A stretch of DNA of 64,000 nt from Struthio camelus. Taxonomy: Eukaryota > Chordata > Aves > Struthioniformes > Struthionidae. The notes beneath the pieces were generated by a model that was not told where the DNA came from, did no database searches, and saw only the letters and a list, made by a program, of their open reading frames with translations. The stretch is from assembly GCF_040807025.1 (NCBI RefSeq), contig NC_090943.1, positions 9,658,356 through 9,722,355 on the forward strand. Direction: 5' to 3'. Below are positions 53,101-61,810 of this stretch, piece after piece (within the stretch, counting starts at the first letter, position 1; each line of letters opens with the position of its first letter). Position numbers and translations under genes: made by a program.

Positions 53101-56100
53101 GTATACCAATAAAGATTTGGGAAAGGAGATGAAGCAAGGACAAATCTATCAGATTTTCTAGCGTATGTTTTATGACCTTTTGTAAAGTGATATATTTAAA
53201 AACCATATATAAAAATAGTTTGTGCATTTGGTCTTGATGGGACACAAACTAGAGAAATACACTTTATATCAATGTCATTCTCTTTAACTCAGTGAAGAAT
53301 TATACTAATTCATTAGCCTGATCAGACTGTGTTGCTGACGTTTGAGACTCATTACAATTTTTATTTTTCTGGTATTTCATTCAGTATCAGGAAAAGAAAA
53401 GGGAATTAAGTCCGGAATGTTTATGGATTGAAAAAACAAATAGTGAGCAGAAGTTTTCAATATTTAAATTGTAGATTTGTTATGGAAGAACATTAAAATG
53501 TCATTATAGAGGTGAGAGGAATCACCGTTTTAAAGGCACAGCTGTGTGTTTTCAAATAGCTTAGATTGGCAAAACACAGAGCTTCAATACTACAATTTTA
53601 TTTTGTTCAAAAAAAGACTAACAGACTGGGCACTTCGCTCTTCAGACTTTGACATCAGTACTCCTAGTGCCCTTGAAAAATTCACCCAAATTTATGCATG
53701 TTTGCACTCCTCTACATCTTTTGTCTTTCTTGCATATTTAGACGAAAAACTCTTCAGAAACAGAGCTGCCTACTTCTCTATACAGTTACTTTTGCACCAT
53801 TGTTGCTTAGTGCTATGAGCAGTTTATAACTCTAGATGCAAACAAAACTGAAAAACTTTAAAAACTTTTCATATTAGACTGAAGTGGAATAATTTTGAAG
53901 CCAACCTGGTAAATGCCTTGAATAACAGAATTGAGAAGTGCATTCAAAAGCTATATCAAACATTATTCCTTGACAATTAAATCAGATTGCTGGCTTCCAT
54001 TTCAAATGATGCCTGTGTCACCATGTTGTTGATATCAGGAACAATGAGACTTACTGGAGCATAAGGACAGCTTAAAAAGGTCAAAAGACCTTTTCACATG
54101 AGAAATAAAAGCTACAAATGAGGAGTCATATCTTATTAGCTCTTCAATATTTTGATCCCCAAAAAAGGAAATGAGATAAACACTTAACAAAAATAAAACC
54201 GTGTTGTAAAACCTGACCTTCAACAGGCTGCCTCCACACTCCAGCACAGTGCTGCAGAAATCATGACCTCACCAGCATAAGGCACGCTGGGGCATCACTT
54301 GGAATAGAAGTCAGCACTCTTACTGTTTTTTGGGACTTGAAAACAAACGCGGGTTTAAAAATCAGTTACATGCTGCTGCATGGTCCCTGAAGTGAACTAT
54401 ATGGGACATTTAACACACAGTTCTACTTTGTTCTTGATTTTATGACTACTCAAACCTGCATGTAATTTTGTTCAATGAACTTCACTATTTTAAGGCTATA
54501 GCTTCTGGTAAGTTTGAGACATCTCAGCATGATCACTGAGTATCAGTATTATCTTTAAAGACTGCTTCTATGTAAAAGCAGATTGGTGCTTTTAAGAACA
54601 CAGCAAACCAACAAACACAGGTAAATCTGTACGTGTGATAAAGTCCTTAGACAAATCCACAACAAAGCTTTAAACCGCACCACAACTTCCTACTAGTAAG
54701 ACAGACATCCTATTGCTCATGGCCAGTAAAACTGTTCAGATCAGCAGGACTGCTGCACTCGTAAGGAAATTGCTGTATTCAGACTTAATGCTGCTACTAT
54801 TTGTGTCACTTCATTCCCCAAGGGCTCTAAATTGATTGTAAAAACAACACAGCAGCACTTCCGAAACGACAGATGAGCCTTCATGGCTAAAGAGACTTCT
54901 TCTAAATAAAATTCAAACATGATTAGGCTAAATTCAGACTAATCATACCAAAGCAAAAACACACAGATCCACTAGACAGAGGGAATCCATTCTTCTATTC
55001 AAGAGCTTTCAAAAAAAAAAAAAAACCCTCCTCAAACTATTAGTAGCATAGTTCTGATTTTGATTTAGAATATAAGACGCAGAGAAGAGAGCCTTCTAAT
55101 GAGAAGTAACTGGATGAAATTAGGGGGAAAGTTGTTAGACTGAACCACAAAAGACATTTCCTCACAATGAACTCTATTAGGCTACGAAATAATCTCCCAG
55201 GAGAACCAGTGGCAATGCACTTGGACTACACTGAAGAGTAAGTTGTTAGTAAGCATACAATATATCATGACTATCCCTAGACCCTAAACTACCCCCAAAC
55301 CCTTCCTGGTGCTTCCACAAAAGGAATTAAAATCACTGGAAGCCTTAAGTTAAAGACTCTGTGTGCTGGAAATGCAGACTGTTAGGAAATCAAGAGAAGT
55401 ATTTACAGACTTAAAGGGAGTGGAAAGAGCTGAGAAAAGTAAGAGTTTCAGATCTACCCCTTAAAGCACAGCTAAGCCCCTCTCTGTTCAAGATCCTCAG
55501 GGCCTGAATTAGCAGACATATTTGTCCGATGATACTAAATCTAAGTTGGGTCCAGTTAGCTCTGGTTATAGACGCCAAGCACTCTTACTTGCTCGGTATG
55601 TAGTTACTGTGAATGGAGGTAAGGCTTACATGTGCATCCCAGCTGCCTACCAGCTCCATTTTCATAGGCATAGTTCTGGAAATTTGAAATCTGGAAATAT
55701 TTTTAAATTCCACTTTCTGACCTCGAGGGAAAAGAGAGACAGACAACTATCCAGGACACAGCTGCTCAGACAGCGAAAACTTTTTAGTCTGAGTAATACA
55801 GCTAGATGAACGCCTCCCTTTCTCACACCCAATAACACCAGACAAAAGTGACACATCCAGCTTTTTGCTACTGCTTTAGCAGCTTGTTCCTATTCCTCAG
55901 CCACTTTAATGAACGAAGACAAGTAACACTAAGTCACCACCCCAGCTAAGTAGATGCTATTACTCATGTGGGACGTAGAGGCCTTGTACAGCGCACAGCC
56001 CTCTGCCGTCCAAGACCTTCCACAAACAGAAACTACTGTGTCCATGACTGATCGCTGTAGCTTTCTTGACTACCTGCAGGCCACAAAAATAGCAAATCCT

Positions 56101-59100
56101 AGATACATGAAGAAGCACAAACTTGCGAGAGATGGTTGTACTGCAAGTATGGGAAGGCCAGCCAATGGCACTGCAGCTTCCAGACAAAGACCACTTTCCT
56201 GGAAAGTGGAAAGGAGGTAGCTCAAACTGCAAGAACATTTCTTCAGGCCAAAAACATTTATCAGATTGGAAGAGTCTTGACTTACTTAGTTCTGTGCAGT
56301 ACTGCAGAAGACCTAGATGAGAATTGATACCTCTTCTCCTCTACCAGTAAAGTCAACACACTGTACTAGCTAGTGCTCTAGGTAAACAAAGTCTCAAGGA
56401 AACAAAAAAGGAAGAAAAAAAAAGACAGCTCCCCAAATTCTCCTAAGATAAAACAATGTATAAAAAAAAGACAAGAACTCCCCACAAAATCCAAATTGCA
56501 TTTGGCATGACTTCTGACTACACTCATTTTACTTTGTGTTCATCTGAATCTGAGCTTGTTCACTTAAGCATGACTTTAAAGTTGAAAGAACAGAGATCAA
56601 ATTATATAGATCAGTAACACGCTTAAAAGATCTTCATTTACTGGTAAGCAAGAATGCGTGTGCACACGTGCACATATACACACTGTATGTGTATATATAT
56701 ATGCACAGTACAAATATGCACATACATATATGCACACATACATGTAGAAGGAGTATTTTATCTCAGTAATTCCTCATTAGATTACAGAAACTGAGGGCAG
56801 AGGTAACTATGACAAAATAAGAATCTGCAAGATACTCGGTGTTTCTTCCAAGTTAATTCCTGAATTATTCCCAGAATATCTGCCGTTACTGAAGAACTTA
56901 CTGGGAGAAGTTTTGCCAGATTGTCTACAACCCAGTTAATTCACAACTTTCCACTATAAAGTTTCATAAGCTTTACTGTGAAATAATCTGCATTCTCTAT
57001 CACTAATTAATTCATTTACTCCAAATGGTGCGGTGAATCAAAATAATACCTACGTACTTGCTTCCACCATCGATTTCCCTACCTTTCAATTCCCCTCAGA
57101 AGTTTTTTCTCCCTTATCACTTCAATTTAAAACATATTTCTCCACAAAATCACCACCCCCCCACCAAAAAAACCTAAACCCAAACCAATATGTAAAATAG
57201 ATACATACAGACCTTCCATGAGAAAGTCAGAATACCAAAAAAATGGCAGATTTGGGGACAAGTTTCTATCTTCTTTCCTAAAGCTACTTTTGCTGTTACA
57301 TCTACGCTAAATATAAGTGGACTCAATGGAATCCAGTCACAAAGCGGTCTCTCCCAGAACACACATGACAAACGACTACGCTTGACCGTGGGATTCAACA
57401 GATTTAAATAACAACCTTCACATTTACAAAATGATGCACTCAAAACGCATAGCTATGGAAGATGAACTATCCAACTTCTTACAAAAACAATCATCAAAGC
57501 CTTTCAAAAATAAAAAAGAAAGAAAGAATATTGAATCTGAGAAAGCTGTCAGAATTTCAGCAGCTAACAAAGGCATACCAAATATTAAGACACGGCTGTT
57601 TTTATGTACACCGTTACCATTTTACTATGCCTTGAGAGCATGTGGACATTAAGGTATACCTAAACATAGTTTATACTTGTTTGTACTCCAATTAAAAGTA
57701 TAAAAGCATAAAAAAGCAGTTAGGGTCACTCAGAATTTCACAATTTGGTAGTGACAAATTTTAAGAGCTGATAATTTGAAAGGATGAATTTCAGCAGGAA
57801 TAGAAATCAGAAACTGGTCAAATACTTCATGTCCCACATACATACTGAGAAGTTGCAGACTGCAAGACTGCCCTTAACTTGAAACAGTTACACTTCTGTC
57901 CAAACATACATACTAACATTTCTGTGAGAGGTTATGATAAGGACAAAGTAGAACATTTTCTCTTTCCCTCCTTTCTTATCATTTTATTGTTGGACAATAT
58001 GTACAACTAGCATAACTTCACTGTTTTCTTTTCTAACTATACAGAACTACAAACAGGATCAGTGTTATTGCTCAGTCAACACATTCTCTTTTATGGAAAT
58101 CCCTCACAAATATCTAAACAGTGAAAAAATCTTTTAATGAAAGATTTAAAATTAGTATCAGGATCTAATATTAAAAAAGCAGTTGAACTGGGATCTTCTT
58201 GGGATGTCAGACAATGTAAATTAACAACCAGCACATTCAGAGGAAATTAATTCAATTTAATGATTCTCCAAAGTTATTTCGTACAATGAAAGTGTCATTC
58301 ATACACCAAAAGGAGATTACAGATGGAACCCAGTTGATTTGCAGATAGGAGTTTTCATTCTTTCTTCAGAGTGAGAACTATTAAGAGTCCTGTTTTATCA
58401 TCTCATGTCTAGTCAAAGCAAAATCATTTAAGATTTCACCAGTGTCAAAACTGTTCTCATTACAAATTGCTGCTGATTCCCTTGTAGTAGTATGACAGAG
58501 CAGAAGGATTATTTTAAGTAATTGTTCCATAAATTTCTCCCTATTCAATGATTATGTGAATTAAGCAAAGTATTTACTTAGTCCTATAGACAGAAAGGCT
58601 ATTTTTCCCCGCTCTGTAAATAGGTGGAAAGCTCAGGACAACATCCTAAAAGGCTTACGATTTAAGGCAACACTTCTTCAAACATACACCATTGCCTATA
58701 AAAACTCCATTTTACTTAGTAATGCATTTGTCCAACTTTTACAATTTGTTGGGACTGAGGAGACAATTAAGATAGTATTTGATATACCCTCCTGACTTTT
58801 CCACAGAAGAAAAAATCACCTTTTACAGGCTTCGATTCTTGTATGTTCCCTAAACATTCAGGGTCATCTTTAAAGACCGAATATCAGCCTAGACAATCAT
58901 TTCTTTGACCATTACGGTTATTTTTACTTTAGCTGAAAGAATACATCATCTATTATCTACACACACATCAAGTGACCTTCCTACTAGACAGATAAATCTA
59001 AAGAATTTGTCGTTACAAGAGGTACAGATGTCTCCAAAATTAACCAATCACATACTGTAAATATATGAACGGCTTAACACTTTGCGTAGTCTAAAATAAA

Positions 59101-61810
59101 ATTCTATTAAAGACCTAATTGCTTTTTTAATATAGTACTATTCATTAGCTAGTAAATATGATTCAAGTCCGACTTTATCAAAACTTTTTAAACTTTACAC
59201 AGACTACATGGCCATTTCAAGACTTCTAAAATCCACCTAAATGTACTCTAGCTACCACTGCCTACCCATATACTAAAACAAACAAACAAAAACCCTTGTA
59301 ATGGAATAGGGAAGAAAAAGTAGGTCTTTCACGTGACTCCACCCTACACATAACTTTCTCTTTTCCCAGTGCCAGATCACGCTTTATTCTAAAGCAAATT
59401 TTCCTATGTACTGCACACCTTTTATTCTCATCCCACTAGTCACATGTTTTTCTGTACTTTAGCATTATATAGTCTGCATTGATTTAGAAATATTAACAGA
59501 GTCATTAGTGGGACAATAATAAACTATATTTGTATGAAGTAACATTAGAAACTGGACAAAGTTTTACAGATGTATATAAGCAGATAATATAGGACTTGCG
59601 CACACAGCCAGCTCACCATGTGCTTAATAATGTGACTCCTCTCACTGATCTGAATTAAAACAGAAAATGGTGTTGGGCATGCGCTCGTGTTATTAAAAGG
59701 ACAAAGAATAAAACACAGAAAACAAAAGTAAAATTCTTGCTCCATCCACTAGGTTAACTAGAAGCATCCAAACAAGCGTTCTTAAGTGAGCGTGGATTTG
59801 CTTAAAAGTATTTTCAGTTTTTAAACAAACACACTAAATTAACTGCAAAAGTATTCTTCTTTAGGAAGATGAGTACCTGAACGCTTCAAGAACCATATGG
59901 TGGAACTATTACAACCCGTCAGAGTTTTAGTAGTTTTATAGTACAGGTGACTATTCTGATGGGCTCAGTGCTACCCCTGGCAAGTTACCTAATCTTTCTG
60001 ATTAAGTTTCATCATTTGCATAAAGATATTTTACTTCCTACCTGGGAGTCCCTATATGGGAGTATTTTGACAAGCAGAAGTGGTATAGGAATGCTGCGTA
60101 TTGTCTATCCCTGTCTATCCTCCCATCTGTCTTCAAGAGCAAAGAGCTGAGGGATTTTGAGACTGCTCTCTCCCTTTAAAAAAAAAAACAAAAAAACCCA
60201 TACATACTCTTACTTCCACTCTTCTTATTCCTTTCTCTCTCAAAATATTTAAGGGCATTTTACACTATTTTTCAGTTCTGTGTCCCTCATTTTTCTTCAC
60301 TGATTCTATCTACATATTTACAAATCATAGTCACTAACGATCATTATGTATCACTAATTAGGATAAGAAAAGCAGAATAAAGAATCAAATACTTTATCGG
60401 ACCAGAGATATATAAATATGAAACTGAGCACCTTTTGAGTTAATCGGGCTGAAAGACATGCAGAAAATAAATATGAACTGATTAACTGCAATGCATAATC
60501 CTGTTGATTCTGACTGGTAAGACCAACAAACCATGTAGAGAAAATTAACTTCCAGGAGGTCGAAAATTTTTGATTATTCAAAAGCAAATGAGAGCTACAA
60601 GAAGAACTGCACATGTAATAAACTCTTACCCCCTTTGGCTCAGGCACAATCAAATGAGTACACTTATTATTGAGGCTCAGCTGGCAATTCCCTCCATAAA
60701 AAGTAATCAAAGCCCACAGAGTACTTCGGTCTTCAGATGAAACCTAAGACGAAGTTAAATAAGTGTTTTAGTTCTATGCAACCAGACGCCTTTTGCTCAA
60801 AGATTTCTAGTACGATTCATAATGCATCATTTATTAATGTGGCTAATGTACTATCTATCACTTTTAAATGCCAAATTAGCATAAACGTCCGGGAGAAAAA
60901 AGGGTGACAGAAAGAGATGCAACAGGAAAGAGCATTAAAGAAATTTTTAACCTATACAGAAAGAAAGAAAACAATCTTCACTTCTGTAAAACTGAACGCC
61001 CCGATATATCACCTTCCCCAAGAGAAATAAGTTAGTGAACAAGCAAACGAGTTAGTTATTGATCTTAGGCAACTTGTTTAAATTCACAAAACAGAATTTT
61101 AACAAGCAGACCACATTAATAAGCTATGTAAACACAGGAAGTGCTTCTTATTTCTAACAATTTATGTCCCTCCTCTGCCAAGAACGCCATGTGTACCTAA
61201 GCTACTAATATTCAGTTAGTGATGGTATTACAGGAAAACATGAAAAAAATCTGAAGTACATATGCCTCATTAACACCTAGACCCTAATCCTGGCTGCACA
61301 CATACACTGCAACTGGTTCTCAGTGGGCTGCTACTCACAGATCTATAGAGCTGGGTATAAGCACAACCCACTTAAGGACTACTACTATACTTATTTCACT
61401 CACTGGCACTGTGGTTAAGATTTCAGTTCATATTTAGGTACAAAATGTTGACCAAATATTCTGTGGTAATGCACAGATAAAAGAATAGTAGCAAAGGTTT
61501 CCTACAGCAGTGTGCTCTTCATTTTAGAATGCCCATACTGCTGAATGCAAGATAAATTACTGAATCACTGTTTGAAATGCTTACGTCCTCAGTTGTAGTC
61601 AAACATTATTGAGATGATAATATACCTATGATACACAAAAAAAAAGGTATAGTGAAACAGAAAAACTGACACCTCTCCTTCGTTTTCTCTAAGGATCACA
61701 TACACATTTTAGACTGGAGCATACTGAAATATGGTTCACTTCTTACCTGAGAGAGACAAGCAGTAACTCCAAAAAAGATTTGACAGGATTCTGGAGAAAA
61801 GCCATTTACC
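31979..61810 (-). CDS. PAXIP1: PAXIP1 (PTIP), multi-BRCT adaptor; 17 coding exons, 5' end outside window
   Basis: Nuclear scaffold protein. Known family roles: subunit of KMT2C/KMT2D H3K4 methyltransferase complexes (with PAGR1), partner of phosphorylated 53BP1, and reader of DNA-damage phospho-epitopes through its C-terminal BRCT pair. Joined exons: 61747-61810, 60630-60743, 51354-51998, 47627-48353, 46701-46795, 45695-45790, 45198-45335, 43701-43822, 42949-43133, 42771-42814, 40347-40414, 38952-39054, 36601-36769, 34768-34868, 33454-33588, 33295-33370, 31979-32109. They give 1003 residues. Order, numbered from the first visible residue: end of BRCT1, BRCT2 (about 10-90), acidic/Ser region (100-200), Gln-rich block (about 300-500), BRCT3 (about 520-610), BRCT4 (627-720), KRAR-type basic linker (about 762-776), BRCT5 (785-870), BRCT6 (895-985). 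All splice phases agree. Compared from memory with mammalian PAXIP1 (about 1069 residues), roughly 87 N-terminal residues are missing, encoded to the right of the window. The C-terminus differs (see findings). Confidence 0.95.
33295..33370 (-). CDS. PAXIP1: PAXIP1 exon (BRCT6 second half)
   Basis: 25 codons plus one base of a split Asp codon: [20 protein letters not shown] then FARGI. Acceptor CATTTAG, donor GTATGT. The intron 3' of it (32110-33294) contains AT-rich sequence only. Confidence 0.94.
33454..33588 (-). CDS. PAXIP1: PAXIP1 exon (BRCT6 first half)
   Basis: 45 codons, phase 0 at both ends, acceptor TTTTTAG and donor GTGTGT. Encodes [20 protein letters not shown], then [20 protein letters not shown] and HKQNK. 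AGGKV is the BRCT6 glycine turn. The final HKQNK replaces HKQNS of mammals at the exon edge. Confidence 0.95.
34768..34868 (-). CDS. PAXIP1: PAXIP1 exon (BRCT5-6 linker)
   Basis: Two bases completing Asp and 33 codons: [20 protein letters not shown] then [13 protein letters not shown]. Acceptor TTTTTCAG, donor GTATGC. Links BRCT5 to BRCT6, which in mammals cooperate to bind the phosphorylated SQEY tail of H2AX. Confidence 0.94.
36601..36769 (-). CDS. PAXIP1: PAXIP1 exon (BRCT5 core)
   Basis: 56 codons plus one base of a split Asp codon; acceptor TTTCAG, donor GTAAGT. Encodes [20 protein letters not shown], then [20 protein letters not shown] and [16 protein letters not shown]. All BRCT landmarks are present: GGEVAES turn, CTHLIAS strand and the TPEWLEECF tryptophan helix. 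Nearly identical to mammalian BRCT5. Flanking introns (34869-36600, 36770-38951) show only AT-rich unique sequence. Confidence 0.97.
38926..38950. repeat. 8-bp tandem repeat (TATGAAAG)3 at a splice donor
   Basis: Plus-strand TATGAAAG repeated three times directly beside the 5' splice site of the PAXIP1 exon at 38952-39054. The minus strand therefore reads AAG|GTGACTTTCATACTTTCATA. Confidence 0.85.
38952..39054 (-). CDS. PAXIP1: PAXIP1 exon (linker and BRCT5 start)
   Basis: One base completing Arg and then 34 codons: [20 protein letters not shown] followed by [14 protein letters not shown]. Acceptor TTTTCCAG; the donor is AAG|GTGACT, which lacks the usual A at +3 and G at +5 fits less well. 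FTGF is the first BRCT5 strand. An 8-bp tandem repeat begins inside the donor (see findings). Confidence 0.94.
39715..39785. repeat. AT-rich imperfect simple repeat
   Basis: TACATATATTTTATATATTT-like sequence inside a PAXIP1 intron. Confidence 0.6.
40347..40414 (-). CDS. PAXIP1: PAXIP1 exon (basic linker before BRCT5)
   Basis: 68 bases: 22 codons plus two bases of a split Arg codon; acceptor TTTCAG, donor GTAAGA. Encodes [20 protein letters not shown] then RA. It is the start of the SSKRARIED basic motif, probably part of a nuclear localisation signal (inference). The introns either side (39055-40346 and 40415-42770) hold AT-rich sequence, a CR1 3'-end scrap near 41.15 kb and A-rich simple repeats, and no other gene that I can see. 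Confidence 0.93.
41125..41175 (+). mobile_element. CR1 3'-end scrap
   Basis: A short piece resembling the CR1 tail: GGACTTACTTTCCAGAGGTC followed by CCTTCGAACTTAAACTATGA and GATTCTGTG. Lies in the intron between the 44-bp exon and the exon at 40347-40414. Confidence 0.5.
42771..42814 (-). CDS. PAXIP1: PAXIP1 micro-exon (44 bp)
   Basis: A short exon missed by ORF length cut-offs. It begins with AT completing a split Asp codon, then reads [14 protein letters not shown], between TTTCTAG and a GTATGT donor. The peptide follows BRCT4 in mammalian PAXIP1 ([14 protein letters not shown]), with Ala replaced by Pro here. Phase agrees with both neighbours. Confidence 0.93.
42949..43133 (-). CDS. PAXIP1: PAXIP1 exon (BRCT4 second half)
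   Basis: One base completing Glu, 61 codons and one base of a split Asp. The acceptor follows a long pyrimidine tract (about 20 C/T on the minus strand) and the donor is GTAAGA. Encodes [20 protein letters not shown], then [16 protein letters not shown] and ends [14 protein letters not shown] carries the BRCT4 tryptophan. I set the upper boundary from the reading frame; it may be off by one base. Confidence 0.93.
43701..43822 (-). CDS. PAXIP1: PAXIP1 exon (BRCT4 first half)
   Basis: 122 bases: 40 codons plus two bases of a split Glu codon; acceptor TTTGTAG, donor GTAAGT. Encodes [20 protein letters not shown] followed by [25 protein letters not shown] and LAGAKYTG are the beta-1 strand and glycine turn of BRCT4. 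Confidence 0.95.
45198..45335 (-). CDS. PAXIP1: PAXIP1 exon (BRCT3 end, BRCT3-4 linker)
   Basis: 46 codons, phase 0 at both ends, acceptor GGTAG and donor GTAAGA. Encodes [20 protein letters not shown] followed by a [20 protein letters not shown] segment. The Trp of TAHWLN is the invariant BRCT tryptophan of BRCT3. Together with the next exon it builds the tandem BRCT3-BRCT4 module, which in mammals binds phosphorylated 53BP1. Confidence 0.95.
45695..45790 (-). CDS. PAXIP1: PAXIP1 exon (BRCT3 middle)
   Basis: 32 codons, phase 0 at both ends, acceptor ACCAG and donor GTAAGC. Encodes [20 protein letters not shown] then [16 protein letters not shown] is the BRCT glycine turn and TSRCTHLLC the beta-3 strand. 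Confidence 0.95.
46701..46795 (-). CDS. PAXIP1: PAXIP1 exon (start of BRCT3)
   Basis: 95 bases: two bases completing an Ile codon plus 31 codons, [20 protein letters not shown] then [11 protein letters not shown], ending before a GTAAGA donor. Corresponds to the first strand and helix of BRCT3. The acceptor sequence holds two AGs six bases apart (CCAG TTCCAG). The first gives the family sequence VE-IPEE; the second would shorten it in frame. Confidence 0.95.
47627..48353 (-). CDS. PAXIP1: PAXIP1 exon (glutamine-rich region)
   Basis: 242 codons plus one base; acceptor TTTTCTAG, donor GTTAGT (less common than GTAAGT). It encodes [17 protein letters not shown], a short spacer with [13 protein letters not shown], and then about 200 residues dominated by Gln with interspersed Leu, His and Phe, ending [10 protein letters not shown]. 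The codons are a CAG/CAA mixture, mostly interrupted, which usually limits repeat expansion. This segment in family members is a low-complexity transactivation-like region between the N-terminal and central BRCT pairs. Confidence 0.95.
48354..51353 (-). other. PAXIP1: PAXIP1 3-kb intron before the Gln-rich exon
   Basis: Bounded by the GTAAGT donor after NVAH and the TTTTCTAG acceptor before ILQS. Contains AT-rich unique sequence, a T15-type run near 48.77 kb, and no recognisable gene or repeat family. Confidence 0.7.
51354..51998 (-). CDS. PAXIP1: PAXIP1 exon (BRCT2 end, acidic tract, linker)
   Basis: 215 codons, phase 0 at both ends, acceptor TTTGCAG and donor GTAAGT. It opens with [19 protein letters not shown], the BRCT signature Trp helix of BRCT2, followed by a run of about 13 Glu, a Ser-rich segment ([11 protein letters not shown]) and the conserved linker [11 protein letters not shown]...KRRLPQGK. 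The C-terminal part ([31 protein letters not shown]) matches mammalian PAXIP1 closely. The Glu run is encoded by near-pure GAG/GAA codons (plus-strand cctcttcctcttcctcc), so its length is probably variable between individuals and species. Confidence 0.95.
55085..55245 (+). mobile_element. Probable old CR1 fragment
   Basis: Segment with the CR1 3'-region phrase pattern TTTCCTCACAATGAACTCTA, TTAGGCTACGAAATAATCTC and CCAGGAGAACCAGTGGCAAT. These recall the ...attaggctatggaataatctccca... of CR1 elements. Divergence is high; inside the 8.6-kb PAXIP1 intron. Confidence 0.45.
56656..56745. repeat. CA/TA alternating purine-pyrimidine repeat
   Basis: Alternating sequence with TGTGCACACGTGCACATATA, GTATGTGTATATATATATGC and ACATACATATATGCACACAT. 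It can form Z-DNA or cruciforms in principle. Intronic in PAXIP1. Confidence 0.8.
60630..60743 (-). CDS. PAXIP1: PAXIP1 exon (BRCT2, first half)
   Basis: Exactly 38 codons, phase 0 at both ends, acceptor TCTTAG and donor GTAAGA. It encodes [18 protein letters not shown], then a stretch ending [11 protein letters not shown]. The TFYGG and CTHLIV elements are the conserved glycine turn and beta-3 strand of a BRCT fold. Joins directly to GEKYECA in the next exon, 8.6 kb away. Confidence 0.95.
61747..61810 (-). CDS. PAXIP1: PAXIP1 exon (end of BRCT1 / BRCT1-2 junction)
   Basis: First exon visible. It starts with the last base of a split codon and then reads [10 protein letters not shown]...TACLSQ, ending exactly before a GTAAGA donor. 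The acceptor is a TTTTTCCAG. Mammalian PAXIP1 has the same peptide at about residues 88-108. Length is 64 bases (1 + 21 codons), so the upstream exon must end two bases into a codon, probably a Pro. I found no such exon in 61811-64000. Confidence 0.9.

Larger units (their letters stand above)
51999..60629 (-). other. PAXIP1: PAXIP1 8.6-kb intron
   Basis: The largest intron in the window, splitting BRCT2 between PEPKG and EKYEC. It contains a probable CR1 fragment (about 55.1-55.25 kb), a CA/TA purine-pyrimidine repeat (56.66-56.74 kb), and otherwise unique AT-rich sequence. Open frames inside it are short, lack family resemblance and are not bounded by convincing splice sites. Confidence 0.75.

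Noticed and set aside
53546..53818. 90-codon plus-strand frame inside the 8.6-kb intron
   Set aside because: No family resemblance, no splice context, and AT-rich composition like its surroundings.
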